NCBI RefSeq assembly: GCF_026240015.1
Contig: NZ_JAPIUX010000005.1
Span: 55,253 to 119,252, forward strand
Length of the DNA: 64,000 nt
Direction: 5' to 3'
From: Acetobacter farinalis
GTDB taxonomy: Bacteria > Pseudomonadota > Alphaproteobacteria > Acetobacterales > Acetobacteraceae
Both the position numbers and the translations under genes were made by a program. Positions 8,775 to 17,497 of this stretch are shown piece by piece. The notes below the pieces were generated by a model that saw nothing but the letters and a program-made list of their open reading frames with translations, made no database searches and had not been told where the DNA came from. The first letter of the stretch is position 1. Each line of letters begins with the position of its first letter.

Positions 8775-9386
8775 ATGAAACTGATAGGCATGCTGGACTC
8801 TCCCTACGTGCGGCGGGTTGCAATAACGCTGGACGTGCTCGGCATCCCGTTCGAGCATGACCCGCTCTCGGTTTTTTCGAACAGTGAGGCGTTCATGGCG
8901 GTCAATCCGCTCCTGAAGGCCCCTTCGTTTGTGACAGACGAGGGCGTGGTTCTTATGGATTCTGAACTGATCATTGGCTATGTCAGCAAACGAGTGAACA
9001 GGGCAGACCTGTGGCCATCAGACCTGTCCGAACTGGCCCACGCACAACGCCTGACAGGTCTGGCCCTCGCGGCGTGCGAAAAAACTGTTCAAATTATCTA
9101 CGAATATTCTCTCCGGCCTCCGGAAAAACAGTATGTGCCCTGGGTTGAGCGCATCACGCGGCAACTGCACGCAGCATATCGCGCTCTTGAGGCGGAAATG
9201 AACGACGCCCCGGCCTGGCTCCCCGGCGAGCCCCCAACGCTGGCAGATATCACGATAGCCGTTGCATGGCGCTTCACGCAGGAAAAGCTGCCCGGCACAC
9301 TCCTGCCGGACACACACAAGCGGCTGGCGGCATTTTCGCAGCAGGCAGAGGCGTCGCCCTCATTCCGCGCATACCCTTACTCATAA
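8775..9386 (+). CDS. Glutathione S-transferase family protein
   Basis: A 203-residue cytosolic GST. The thioredoxin-like N-terminal half starts MKLIGMLDSPYVRRVAITLD and includes VNPLLKAPSFVTDEGVVLMDS, where the KAP-x-F and DS residues form the glutathione-binding site. The all-helical C-terminal half has the PTLADITIAVAWRF motif (N-capping Asp). Substrate is not predictable. It is divergent from a GlxA-type regulator, suggesting inducible detoxification. First of three GST genes in the window. Confidence 0.9.
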   Translation: MKLIGMLDSPYVRRVAITLDVLGIPFEHDPLSVFSNSEAFMAVNPLLKAPSFVTDEGVVLMDSELIIGYVSKRVNRADLWPSDLSELAHAQRLTGLALAACEKTVQIIYEYSLRPPEKQYVPWVERITRQLHAAYRALEAEMNDAPAWLPGEPPTLADITIAVAWRFTQEKLPGTLLPDTHKRLAAFSQQAEASPSFRAYPYS

Positions 9387-9421
9387 CCGGTTCAGACCGG
9401 AATCAAGCCCGTCTGGCCCCA

Positions 9422-9883
9422 TCACCCCTGACTGACATCAACCCACTGCGCACCAACAAGTGCCGCAAGCCGGTCCGGTGTCAGCCGCACGGAACTGTTC
9501 CGATCCCCTGCGGCGGGCCAGACGTCATCATATGCCCGCAGGGAAATATCACAGAACACCCGGACTGGCTGCGGCAACCCGAAAGGACACACGCCGCCCA
9601 CCGGATGGCTGGTCAGTTCCAGCACCTCATCCGCAGGCAGCATGCGGGGGCGGTCACCGAACGTGTCCTTCGTCTTGCGGTTATCCAGCCGCCCCGTTCC
9701 TGCCATGACGACCAATATCCGTTCTTCCCCGACTTTCAGGGCCAGTGTCTTGGCAATCTGGCCTTCCTGCACGCCCAGCGCCTGCGCGGCTTCTGCAACC
9801 GTTGCTGTGCTGTCCGTCAGCACAACAGGCACGATATCCGGGGCATGGCGTTCAAAAAATGCCCGAACGGACTCCCGACTCAT
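9422..9883 (-). CDS. YbaK/EbsC (ProX-like) aminoacyl-tRNA deacylase
   Basis: A 153-residue single-domain protein of the YbaK/prolyl-tRNA editing family, which hydrolyses mischarged aminoacyl-tRNA in trans. Family features are EAAQALGVQEGQIAKTLALK near the N-terminus (with the conserved Lys), the GTGRLDNRK segment and TSHPVGGVCPFGLP (the GG-x-xPFG loop). The start is supported by GAGAGG upstream. It is convergent with the GST gene and appears monocistronic. Confidence 0.9.
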   Translation of the reverse strand: MSRESVRAFFERHAPDIVPVVLTDSTATVAEAAQALGVQEGQIAKTLALKVGEERILVVMAGTGRLDNRKTKDTFGDRPRMLPADEVLELTSHPVGGVCPFGLPQPVRVFCDISLRAYDDVWPAAGDRNSSVRLTPDRLAALVGAQWVDVSQG

Positions 9884-10000
9884 GTCGTTTTCCTCTCAAT
9901 GCTGAAAAACTGTTCCTGAACGGAACGATACCACATCATGCTTTTTTCTGAAGCAATCACCTGAAGTAATCACAGGCAGAATCACAAGTTACAGGCCGGA

Positions 10001-10756
10001 TCACACTGGCGTCACCTCAAAACTGCCGACGTCAATCATGAAGCTTCCACCTGCCTCACCCCCGAAATAGCGCCCCACGTCTTCCGGTGCCTCCTGTTGC
10101 AGGGAGCGGATGGTCGCAACCCGTTCGGGCGGAGTTTTCGTGCGTGCAACCCAGCTTTCAAAATCCATACGCAGCCGGTGGGTCCGGAAGGTTTTCAGGG
10201 CAAACCCCGCCTGCCCCAGAAGCCCCGTCCATTCGGCTACGGTGTAATCCCGCACATGCGAGATATCCCGCAGCAGTTCCATGGATTGCAGCCAGCTATC
10301 CAGCAAAGCGACCGGTGGCGCGGTTACATCAACAAACAGGGCCATGCCAGAAGGTGCCAGCACACGGCGCGCCTCGCGCAGGCCTGCTGCCGCATTCTGC
10401 CAGTGATGCGTTGTGAAGCGGCAGAACACGGCATCAAACGCGCCGGTTTCAAACGGCAGATCCTCCGCGGGGGCCTGCACTGTCGTCACGGTGCTCAACT
10501 CCTGTCGGGCCGCTTCCTGTGCCACGGCCTTCAGCATCGGTCCTGTCACATCACAGGCAACCACCTGCCCAACGTGAGGAGCGAGCCGGTAAGTCACATG
10601 ACCGCCCCCACAGCCAAGGTCCAGAACACGGCGCAGGCCCCTGCCCGCGACCAGACGCTCAATCCTGTCCAGATCGTCGCCCTGACTGTGTACCGTGCTG
10701 GCAACATAGTCCTGTGCCCGCTCTCCATAATGTCTTGCTGCATATGGCTCCGCCAT
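10001..10756 (-). CDS. Class I SAM-dependent methyltransferase
   Basis: About 251 residues from MAEPYAARHYGERAQDYVAS. Motif I is VLDLGCGGGHVTYRLA (SAM binding), motif II-like ACDVTGPML, and the post-core region FDAVFCRFTTHHWQNAAAGL matches UbiE/COQ5-like small-molecule methyltransferases. A longer frame to 10945 would run into the divergent regulator gene, so the internal ATG at 10756 is chosen. It is divergently paired with an MmyB-like regulator that probably controls it. Substrate unknown. Confidence 0.87.
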   Translation of the reverse strand: MAEPYAARHYGERAQDYVASTVHSQGDDLDRIERLVAGRGLRRVLDLGCGGGHVTYRLAPHVGQVVACDVTGPMLKAVAQEAARQELSTVTTVQAPAEDLPFETGAFDAVFCRFTTHHWQNAAAGLREARRVLAPSGMALFVDVTAPPVALLDSWLQSMELLRDISHVRDYTVAEWTGLLGQAGFALKTFRTHRLRMDFESWVARTKTPPERVATIRSLQQEAPEDVGRYFGGEAGGSFMIDVGSFEVTPV

Positions 10757-10815
10757 CTTTCCCTCGCCTGCATCCAGTTCACTGCGGACCTCACTCTGCC
10801 TGATACAAAAAAGAG

Positions 10816-10835
10816 GTATAAGGTCTCTTTTTATA
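10816..10835. promoter_or_regulatory. Palindromic operator between methyltransferase and MmyB-like regulator
   Basis: GTATAA and TTATAC form an inverted repeat separated by about nine bases in the AT-rich divergent spacer, and a further GGTATAA follows at about 10838. The site overlaps probable promoters of both genes. Candidate binding site of the adjacent regulator. Confidence 0.45.
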
Positions 10836-10855
10836 CTGGTATAAAAACCACCATC

Positions 10856-11638
10856 ATGATCCTGCCCCCTGAACAGCGTCGTGCCCTTGGAGCCTTCCTC
10901 CGCGCCCGGCGCGATGCGCTCTCTCCCGAAGATGTCGGTTTGCACGTCCTGCCGGGGCGGCGGCGGGCAGCGGGGTTACGGCGGGAAGAAGCCGCCCAGA
11001 TCTGCGGCATCAGCACAACCTGGTATACGTGGCTTGAACAGGGCCGGGATGTCTCCTGCTCGGCGGCAACACTGGCGCGCATTGCCACGGCCATGCATCT
11101 CTCGCCTGCGGAGCGGCTGTATCTGTTCGAACTGGCCCAACTGAAAGACCCGAACGCATCACGGGCCTTCATCGCATCTGACCTGCCAGAATCTGTCCGG
11201 ATTTTTCCTGATCAGGTAACGGTCCCCTGCTATGTGCTGGATATTTTGTGGAATGCCTGCGTGGCCAACGAAGCAGCCCGGAAACTCTTTGCCGGTTGGC
11301 TGGGTGGTCCGGAACGCAACTTGCTGCGCTATATTTTTCTTGATCCCACAGCTCGCATTTTCCTTGATGACTGGGAAAGCAGCGCACGCAGGGTTCTTGC
11401 TGAATTCCGGGCCACCGGCATTCAGGGCAACAAAGTGGAAAGAGAAGCACTTGTTCAGGAACTTCGTCACCAAAGCGCGGATTTTGACCGCCTGTGGCAC
11501 AACCAGAGCGTCCTGCTGCGCGAAGGCGGCCCGCGCCGCTTTCATCACCCGATAGAGGGTGCCTTGAATTTTGATAAAACGACCCTCACCTTCACGACAT
11601 GGCCACATTATCAACTGGTAACACTGAAGCCACGATGA
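10856..11638 (+). CDS. XRE-type regulator with MmyB-like ligand domain
   Basis: About 260 residues from MILPPEQRRALGAFLRARRD. The N-terminal XRE helix-turn-helix is clear (GLRREEAAQICGISTTWYTW, LEQGRDV, ATLARIATAMHLS). The C-terminal half has the MmyB/MLTR-type pattern (DQVTVPCYVLDILWNACVAN, then LHxx-like NLLRYIFLDP). This family senses small, often fatty or aromatic, ligands. The frame is open far upstream, but the start at 10856 fits the domain and leaves the divergent promoter free. Its stop overlaps the next gene as ATGA. Confidence 0.87.
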   Translation: MILPPEQRRALGAFLRARRDALSPEDVGLHVLPGRRRAAGLRREEAAQICGISTTWYTWLEQGRDVSCSAATLARIATAMHLSPAERLYLFELAQLKDPNASRAFIASDLPESVRIFPDQVTVPCYVLDILWNACVANEAARKLFAGWLGGPERNLLRYIFLDPTARIFLDDWESSARRVLAEFRATGIQGNKVEREALVQELRHQSADFDRLWHNQSVLLREGGPRRFHHPIEGALNFDKTTLTFTTWPHYQLVTLKPR

Positions 11639-12171
11639 AAATTCTCGACTCCCTTCTCCCGCGCTTCGATTTTTCTGAACGTCACGCGATTATCATTCGT
11701 GGTCAGGCTTCTGACAGCCTCAACGCGGCCGAAGCCTACCGCCTGCAGGATGACCCGTTTGTGCGCTGGGTCATCCGCCTGCGTGAACTCCCCGGTCGCG
11801 CGTTGAACCGCCTGACCGCCCCGCCGCTGGACCGTGACAATTTCACACCACTTGGCCGCACCGAACACGCTCTGGCGTTCGGGCTGGTCGGCGCGTTCTG
11901 GCGCGCTGATTACGGGCTTCGCACCATTCCTTCACCTGATGCATTCATGGCTGTGCAGCAGGGGGATCTCTGCAAACTCGCTCTCGGCTTTACGGCTATA
12001 CCGCTCGACGAGACGACGTGCCGCCTCACAACCGAAACCCGTGTGCTCTGCCTCAGCGATGAGGCCAGACGACGCTTCACACCTTACTGGTTTCTGATCC
12101 GCCCTGTCAGCGGCTTGCTGCGCCGCCGCATGCTTCGGGGCATTCGCAGAACCGTTGAGAACGCATCATAA
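11635..12171 (+). CDS. Uncharacterised protein coupled to the MmyB-like regulator
   Basis: A 178-residue protein from MKILDSLLPRFDFSERHAI. I do not recognise a named family with certainty. The pattern (a small beta-rich body, TTETRVLCLSDEARRRFTPYW, then LIRPVSGLLRRRMLRGIRR at the C-terminus) recalls small SRPBCC/START-like proteins of actinobacteria and proteobacteria. No signal peptide or membrane helix. The ATG overlaps the regulator stop, indicating co-translation. Confidence 0.7.
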   Translation: MKILDSLLPRFDFSERHAIIIRGQASDSLNAAEAYRLQDDPFVRWVIRLRELPGRALNRLTAPPLDRDNFTPLGRTEHALAFGLVGAFWRADYGLRTIPSPDAFMAVQQGDLCKLALGFTAIPLDETTCRLTTETRVLCLSDEARRRFTPYWFLIRPVSGLLRRRMLRGIRRTVENAS

Positions 12172-12186
12172 GACCACATCCGGCAG

Positions 12187-12537
12187 TCAGTCGGACGCTC
12201 CCTTTTCTGCAGCATGCCCGGCTTCAAAGCCATACGCCCTTTCTACCCGACAGATACGGGTCGTAAAGGAATGATACCAGAGCTTCCGGCCGTTCTGGCG
12301 GGCAAGACGATGCTCCGCATGCTGCCGCCAACGGGCGATGTCCTCCGGCGTCTGCCAGTAGGACACCGTGATCCCGAGTGCATCACGCGCGGACTCCACG
12401 CCCAGAAAACCCGGCATGGTTTCAGCCAGCCTCAGCATTTCCGTAGACGTCTCATCATATCCGTCGGAAATATCCGTCCGCACCGAGGTGAAAATAACGG
12501 CGTAATAGGGCGGTTCGGGTGTTTTGGCGATGCTCAT
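12187..12537 (-). CDS. Antibiotic biosynthesis monooxygenase (ABM) domain protein
   Basis: About 116 residues from MSIAKTPEPPYYAVIFTSVR. The ferredoxin-like ABM fold is suggested by PGFLGVESARDALGITVSYW and the segment WRQHAEHRLARQNGRKLWYH, which matches small heme/quinol monooxygenase-like proteins. It starts 7 bp after the stop of an NADPH-FMN reductase on the same strand, so the two form an operon. They may pair as a flavin reductase with an oxygenase-like partner, though ABM proteins need no cofactor. Confidence 0.82.
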   Translation of the reverse strand: MSIAKTPEPPYYAVIFTSVRTDISDGYDETSTEMLRLAETMPGFLGVESARDALGITVSYWQTPEDIARWRQHAEHRLARQNGRKLWYHSFTTRICRVERAYGFEAGHAAEKGASD

Positions 12538-12544
12538 GAAAGAC

Positions 12545-13075
12545 TTATCCCGTTCGACACAAGTGCGCAAAACTCTCGAGAAACAGTTTAATCCTATGAC
12601 AATTCTCGGAAGTAGAGAGTTCTTCAGATATTTGGTCTGGCGTCAACGGCATGAGGCTGAAGCGCAGAAACAGGTCATCCGAAAACCGACTGCTAACGGT
12701 GTGCAGTACAGTGCGCAGGGCCTCAAGCATCTCCTCTCCACGATAAGAAGCATGCATCAGGACCATTGGCTTTTCAGCAAGAAGATGACTGGAGACAAGC
12801 CAGTCAATCGCATTTTTCAGCCCACCCGGAATACTGCGCACATATTCCGGGCTTGAGATAATCAAACCATCACTGGCAGCGACCTGATCCATCAAGTCAC
12901 GCACCGGCGGCGGAAGCTCCCCGGCTTCCAGATCCGGTGAAAAGACCGGAAGTCCACCGATCTGATCAAACACCGAGATGGAAACAGCTTCCGGGGCCAT
13001 GGTTGAGACGACGCGAAGCATCGTCGTATTTGTCGAATTACGGCGGGCACTTCCTGAAATAGCAAGAATTTTCAA
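12545..13075 (-). CDS. NAD(P)H-dependent FMN reductase
   Basis: A 176-residue flavodoxin-fold protein. The phosphate-binding loop is AISGSARRNSTNTTML, and ASDGLIISSPEYVRSIPGGLKN is the family signature around the flavin (SPEY...PG-LKNAIDW). It reduces FMN, quinones or chromate using NAD(P)H. The apparent start is TTG (reading MKILAIS), with GGGAAC upstream. First gene of a two-gene operon with the ABM protein. Confidence 0.88.
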   Translation of the reverse strand: MKILAISGSARRNSTNTTMLRVVSTMAPEAVSISVFDQIGGLPVFSPDLEAGELPPPVRDLMDQVAASDGLIISSPEYVRSIPGGLKNAIDWLVSSHLLAEKPMVLMHASYRGEEMLEALRTVLHTVSSRFSDDLFLRFSLMPLTPDQISEELSTSENCHRIKLFLESFAHLCRTG

Positions 13076-13147
13076 GAGAGTTCCCTACATCACACCAAAA
13101 GAAAACATTGCACACCCCATGCCCGTCATGCTGATGCGCTGATGACC

Positions 13148-13356
13148 TTAGCAGTCGGCGCGCCCCGTGGCATCAATGCACATATGACTCATCGCCCCAA
13201 TGAGTGTCAGTTTCCTGATCCCCCGCTCATCCAGAAGCGCCTTCAGCTCCGTCGCTTTGAAAGAGTTAGGGTAATGTTTGAGAACAACCGGCTCACCGTT
13301 CTCCGGCTGAACGCTTGCGTTGATCTGCGCGCCGGGGGATCCCGGAGCAAAGTACT
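13148..13356 (-). pseudogene. Isochorismatase-family cysteine hydrolase, internal fragment
   Basis: The minus strand reads YFAPGSPGAQINASV, then HYPNSFKATELKALLDERGI and LIGAMSHMCIDAT before a stop at 13148. SHMCIDAT contains the catalytic Cys of this hydrolase family, whose members are usually about 180-200 residues. Only about 70 residues remain; the N-terminus is replaced by the 3' end of the EamA gene and the C-terminus is cut shortly after the Cys. This is a decayed fragment left by a deletion. Confidence 0.75.
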
Positions 13357-14265
13357 TTATCCCCCCTCAACCTCAACCACAAGTTGAACAGGACGGCGGC
13401 GCACAAAAGCCAGTATATTACCTGCCAGAACAAGGCCCAGCCCTGCCAGCATGACCGGCGTCCATCGCGTGCCTTCAAAAATACAGGACACCGCAAGAGC
13501 CAGAACCGGGGAAAGAATGGTCGTATAGCCGGCCCTGTCCGCGCCAATCCGGTGCACCAGAGACAGGTAGGTCAAAAACCCAACGACAGAGCCAAATACG
13601 GACAGATAGGCCAATCCGCCCAGCCACGCCGCCGTAAGCGGGATCGCAAAGCTGTATCCCTGCAGAAGGGCAACGGCCCCCACAATGGTCGTTCCGGCAC
13701 ACATCGCATAGAAAACCGCGTTCGGCAGATCCAGATCGAAACGCCTGACCCTGCGGGTAACCATATTACCCAGAGAAAAGAACAGGGTGCCAACCAGAGC
13801 CAGAGCAACGCCTGTCAGGCTGGCCGCATGGGGGCTGGCTCCTCCCCCATGGTCACCCTCCAGAAGCAACCCGACACCCATTACCCCCAGAAGACCGCCG
13901 CCGATAATCCGTGCATCAGGGCGCTGCCGGAAGAACAGCCAGAGGTTCAGGGCGTTCAGAACGCTGGCCAGACTGAAAATCACCGAAACCATGCCGCTCG
14001 GCAGATAGGTGGCAGCCCTGTAGAGAACGAGATAATTGCAGGAGAACAGACACACTCCCATGATGATCAACCACGGAAGACCATCCCGCGTCGGTCGTCT
14101 CAGGCGCCCGGTCAGAGCCAGCCAGCCTCCGAGCAGAACAATCGACAGCACGAACCGCCAGAAGATCGCGATTTCCACCGGCGCCGCCCCAAGCTGAAGG
14201 TGCATGGCGAACCATGTCAGCCCCCACACCACGACAACCGCGACGAACAGAAGGACATTGGTCAT
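13357..14265 (-). CDS. EamA/DMT-superfamily transporter
   Basis: About 302 residues from MTNVLLFVAVVVVWGLTWFA, a typical EamA opening. About ten hydrophobic helices are visible in two repeats (for example GLLGVMGVGLLL and GSVVGFLTYLSLVHRIGADR). These inner-membrane proteins export or import small metabolites; the substrate is not predictable. An upstream in-frame ATG (14382) lies inside another reading frame; the chosen start overlaps the stop of the upstream ORF as ATGA. The 3' end abuts a hydrolase fragment, marking a deletion junction. Confidence 0.88.
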   Translation of the reverse strand: MTNVLLFVAVVVVWGLTWFAMHLQLGAAPVEIAIFWRFVLSIVLLGGWLALTGRLRRPTRDGLPWLIIMGVCLFSCNYLVLYRAATYLPSGMVSVIFSLASVLNALNLWLFFRQRPDARIIGGGLLGVMGVGLLLEGDHGGGASPHAASLTGVALALVGTLFFSLGNMVTRRVRRFDLDLPNAVFYAMCAGTTIVGAVALLQGYSFAIPLTAAWLGGLAYLSVFGSVVGFLTYLSLVHRIGADRAGYTTILSPVLALAVSCIFEGTRWTPVMLAGLGLVLAGNILAFVRRRPVQLVVEVEGG

Positions 14266-14591
14266 GACAGGGATATGGCCTTTTCTCCGCCCCTGCGCAC
14301 AGGGCCGGTCAGTTGCAGGGCGCGGCGGGCAACGTGGAAGAGCTCCCTTCCCTCCTCCTGCGGATCCAGTGTGGCGAACCACACCCCATAGGGTGCCTGA
14401 ATCAGCCCACTACAATGGCTACGGGGTCCCAATATTTCCGCAATACGGCTGATCAACACGCGCAACACGCCGCGTGGGCGCACGCCCACGCATCCCGCAA
14501 AGGCCTGCATTGATGCGCCTTCATAGCCATCTTCACGAAACAGCTCGCGCGCTTCGGTCACATTATCCCGGAGAGGGACCGACTCTCTCAT
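14262..14591 (-). pseudogene. TetR-like regulator remnant, internally deleted
   Basis: A 109-residue frame. The first half (TEARELFREDGYEGASMQAF) resembles a TetR helix-turn-helix, but the recognition helix degrades after CVGVRPRGVL. The second half does not look like a TetR ligand domain, and the usual length is about 190 residues. Its stop overlaps the EamA start, which preserves coupling. I read it as a shortened regulator; a functional small protein cannot be excluded. Confidence 0.45.
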
Positions 14592-14732
14592 CTACTTTTC
14601 AACTCACGAACGCCTGTCGTCACCGTAGGGCCAATGCCCTCGAAGAGGCAATGCACAAATCATTTTGTTTGAAAAACATCCGAGACTGAAGGCCTGCATG
14701 CTCACGCCACCCCGAGAGTAGCTGACAGCCCT

Positions 14733-15299
14733 TTACAGATCTGTCCAGCCAACATGCGCCAGCGCCTCGAATATAGCGGGCGTACGCTCCATACGGGCAA
14801 TCGTGCGCGCGCCCTCAAGAGCAGCCACCAACGCGGATGCCGTGGAGGATGCCCGCGCGGGAGCAAAGCCACATTCCCTGAAATGCCCTGCGAGAATCTC
14901 GGTTGAGTCAGCAAAGCCACGCGCGACCCGCTCGGTCAGATCAGCGTCCAGCGCGGGCAGTTCATTCGCCAGATTTTGCATGAGACATCCGTACTGAAAA
15001 TCGGTCGCAACCATTTCGGCTGCGAATGTGCTGAAAATCTGATGCACAAACATCCGTGCATCGCCCGTCGCTTTTACCGAAATGTCCTGCAGAACCGCGA
15101 TTCTGCCGGCAATGTAATAATCAATCGCTTCTTCCGCGAGCTGCGTCTTGCCGCGTGGGAAATGAAAGTAAAACGACCCTTTGGGGGCACCACTTTCTTC
15201 AAGAATCTGCGTCAATCCCGTCGCGGTGTAACCCTGAATACGAAACAGCTTCACAGCTGCGGCAATCGCGCGAGCGCGGGCATCAGTTTTGCGTGTCAT
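14733..15299 (-). CDS. TetR/AcrR family transcriptional regulator
   Basis: About 188 residues from MTRKTDARARAIAAAVKLFR. The helix-turn-helix is GLTQILEESGAPKGSFYFHF, a very typical TetR recognition helix. The C-terminal ligand domain (CLMQNLANELPALDADLTERV) resembles the TetR_C group near LmrA/YxaF. It is divergent from a hydrolase gene with a perfect 10-bp inverted repeat between them, its likely operator. An upstream ATG at 15392 would extend across that operator and is rejected. Confidence 0.92.
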   Translation of the reverse strand: MTRKTDARARAIAAAVKLFRIQGYTATGLTQILEESGAPKGSFYFHFPRGKTQLAEEAIDYYIAGRIAVLQDISVKATGDARMFVHQIFSTFAAEMVATDFQYGCLMQNLANELPALDADLTERVARGFADSTEILAGHFRECGFAPARASSTASALVAALEGARTIARMERTPAIFEALAHVGWTDL

Positions 15300-15343
15300 G
15301 CCGTGCTTATACCACATGTTGCTTGACGCTTCTATGGCGGACA

Positions 15344-15371
15344 CCATACTATGGCGATCGACATAGTATGG
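15344..15371. promoter_or_regulatory. Perfect TetR-type operator
   Basis: CCATACTATG (15344-15353) and CATAGTATGG (15362-15371) are exact reverse complements separated by 8 bp. The site sits between a tetR gene and the divergent hydrolase, immediately before the hydrolase start. Size and symmetry fit a TetR dimer pair. Confidence 0.75.
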
Positions 15372-15380
15372 AAATCGGTG

Positions 15381-16716
15381 ATGCCCCTCCACCCAATCGA
15401 ACCCGTGGCGTCTCGCCGCGCCTTTTTAGCGACGGGTGCAGCCAGCCTGCTTGCGGCCTCACTCCAACCGGCCCGTGCAACCCCCATGGAAGAAACTGAA
15501 GTGACAACACAGACTTATGGCAAGGGCACCCTGCCCGCAGGCGTTCGTTCACGCATGATCCATGCGGTCAACGGTCTCGATGTCCATATTCTCGAAGCCG
15601 GTTACGAAACCTCAGGCCGACCGCTCGCACTGCTGCTGCACGGCTTTCCTGATCTGGCTTACGGCTGGCGGCATATCATCCCGCTTCTGGCTGATGCCGG
15701 ATACCATGTCGTGGCGCCCGACCAGCGAGGGTGCGGCCGCACCACCGGATGGCAGAATGATTATGATGCCTCACTGGAGCCTTTCAGCCTCCTGAATATG
15801 GTGCGCGACACCGTCGGACTGGTTTCGGCATTGGGGTATCACCACACCACACTGCTGGTCGGCCATGATACCGGTTCGCCAGTGGCGGCCTACTGTGCGC
15901 TGGCCCGCCCTGATGTCTTCCCCGCGGTAGTGCTGATGAGCGCGCCCTTCCCCGGCCCTCCGGCTTTTCCGTTCAACACTGCGACGGCAGGCGAGACATC
16001 CGCCCCTCTACCGAGCACGGGAAAGCAGCAGTTGGCGACTGCACTGGCCGCACTCGACCCACCCAGAGAATATTACCAGCACTATCTGAGCAAACGGGAA
16101 GCGAACGCGGAAATGTGGCATCCGCCGCAAGGGTTACATGCGTTTCTTCGCGCGTTCTTTTACGTCAAAAGCGGAGACTGGCCGGGCAATAAACCGCATC
16201 CCCTGAAAGAGCGTACCGCCGCAGAACTCGCACGCATGCCCTCCTATTATGTCATGGATCTCGGAAAAACGATGCCCGAAACCGTCGCCCCTTTCCTGCC
16301 CTCCACCCGCGAGGTCCAGGCCTGCGCATGGCTGACCGAGGCTGAACTTGATGTGTATGCGGAAGAATATGGTCGCACTGGCTTTCAGGGGGGGCCTGCA
16401 GATTTACCGTGTTCTTGCTGATCCTGACCTGAACGCGGAGTTACGCCTGTTCTCCGGCAGGACGATTGATGTCCCTTCGCTTTTCATCGGCGGGAAGAGC
16501 GATTGGGCCACCTACTCCGCTCCGGGCGCCGTCGATCTCATGAGAACGAAAGCGGTAACACGGATGGGTGACATCGCACTGATTGACGGTGCCGGGCACT
16601 GGATCCAGCAGGAACAGCCAGAACGGCTCAGCACGCTTCTGCTCACCTTCATCAAAGAAACAGGCGGGACCGATCCCATGAGCACTTCTGGAGTTGGCAC
16701 TCAGCAACCCGGGTAA
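15381..16716 (+). pseudogene. Epoxide-hydrolase-like alpha/beta hydrolase, frameshifted in a G7 tract
   Basis: The gene starts MPLHPIEPVASRRAFLATGA, a twin-arginine-like signal. It has the LLLHGFPDLAYGWRHI oxyanion loop, the nucleophile elbow VGHDTGSP and, after the frameshift, FIGGKSDWATYS and GAGHWIQQEQPERL (catalytic His). The frame breaks at seven Gs (16388-16394): as written, translation ends at 16421 without the last third. Removing one G joins both frames into about 444 residues. Either a pseudogene, a phase-variable gene or a base-calling error. A tetR gene with a perfect operator lies upstream. Confidence 0.8.
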
Positions 16717-16802
16717 TGTGAGCAGACGCTGTAGCTTTCTCAGGTAATGGAATAACCAGAGAATATCCTGAAAGATTGGTCAGGCAGGCACGGTTTTCAT
16801 CA

Positions 16803-17435
16803 TCATGCCTGCGCTCCCGGCCGCCGTGCGATACCTGCGAACCAGACACGCAAGGCGGCAGCCTCGTCTGGTACTGTCACTTTCAGCCGACTGCGGACAA
16901 AGTCCAGAGTAACGAACGCGGTAATGTCTGCAATTGAAAAATTGCTCCCCGCAACATAAGGCATCTCACGCAACCGGACATCCAAATCAGCTATAAAATC
17001 GTCCACTCTTTGACGCCCACGCGTAGCAAGCTCCGGAATTTGCGCGTAACCATGCGGTCCGACCAGCGCTCGCCCTGACAATCCCGGCAGACTGTTCCGT
17101 ACCGCTTCCATCGCGGCAAGATAGCCATTAATCTCCATCCGCCGATCCCACATGCCGATAATCGCGCGCTGCTCCCGCGTCGCGCCCATCAGAGGGGGAT
17201 CGGGGTGCAGTTCCTCCAGATAACGGCAGATGACAGGCACCTCGCTAATCGCGGTGCCGTTGTCCAATTCCAGAACGGGAACGGTACAGGAGGGGTTGAG
17301 ACTGCGGAACGCAGGCGTGAACTGCTCGCGCTGCGCCAGATCAATCGTGGTGGTCGGAACCGCCAAGCCTTTCTCGGCAATAAAGAAGCGTACACGCCGG
17401 GGGTTGGGAGCAGCAGGGTAATCATAGAGCTTCAT
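16803..17435 (-). CDS. Glutathione S-transferase family protein
   Basis: About 210 residues from MKLYDYPAAPNPRRVRFFIA, a strong GST N-terminus. The glutathione site is suggested by NPSCTVPVLELDNGTAISEV (cis-Pro in TVPVL, then the ES-like pair replaced by SE). The C-terminal half has NFSIADITAFVTLDF. AAAGGA precedes the start. It is downstream of a CocE-type hydrolase on the same strand with about 60 bp between them, so a two-gene transcript is possible. Second GST in the window. Confidence 0.9.
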   Translation of the reverse strand: MKLYDYPAAPNPRRVRFFIAEKGLAVPTTTIDLAQREQFTPAFRSLNPSCTVPVLELDNGTAISEVPVICRYLEELHPDPPLMGATREQRAIIGMWDRRMEINGYLAAMEAVRNSLPGLSGRALVGPHGYAQIPELATRGRQRVDDFIADLDVRLREMPYVAGSNFSIADITAFVTLDFVRSRLKVTVPDEAAALRVWFAGIARRPGAQA

Positions 17436-17497
17436 GGAATTCAGTCCTTTGCCTGACGTTGTTCCCATTCGATATTATCTCTGAGTCCACTCCCGTC

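Noticed and set aside
10097..10855. N-terminal extension of the MmyB-like regulator
   Set aside because: It crosses the whole divergent methyltransferase gene and has no domain; the HTH starts at the chosen ATG.
13384..14391. 335-codon plus-strand frame opposite the EamA gene
   Set aside because: Low-complexity, polar translation typical of a shadow; the minus frame has the membrane helices.
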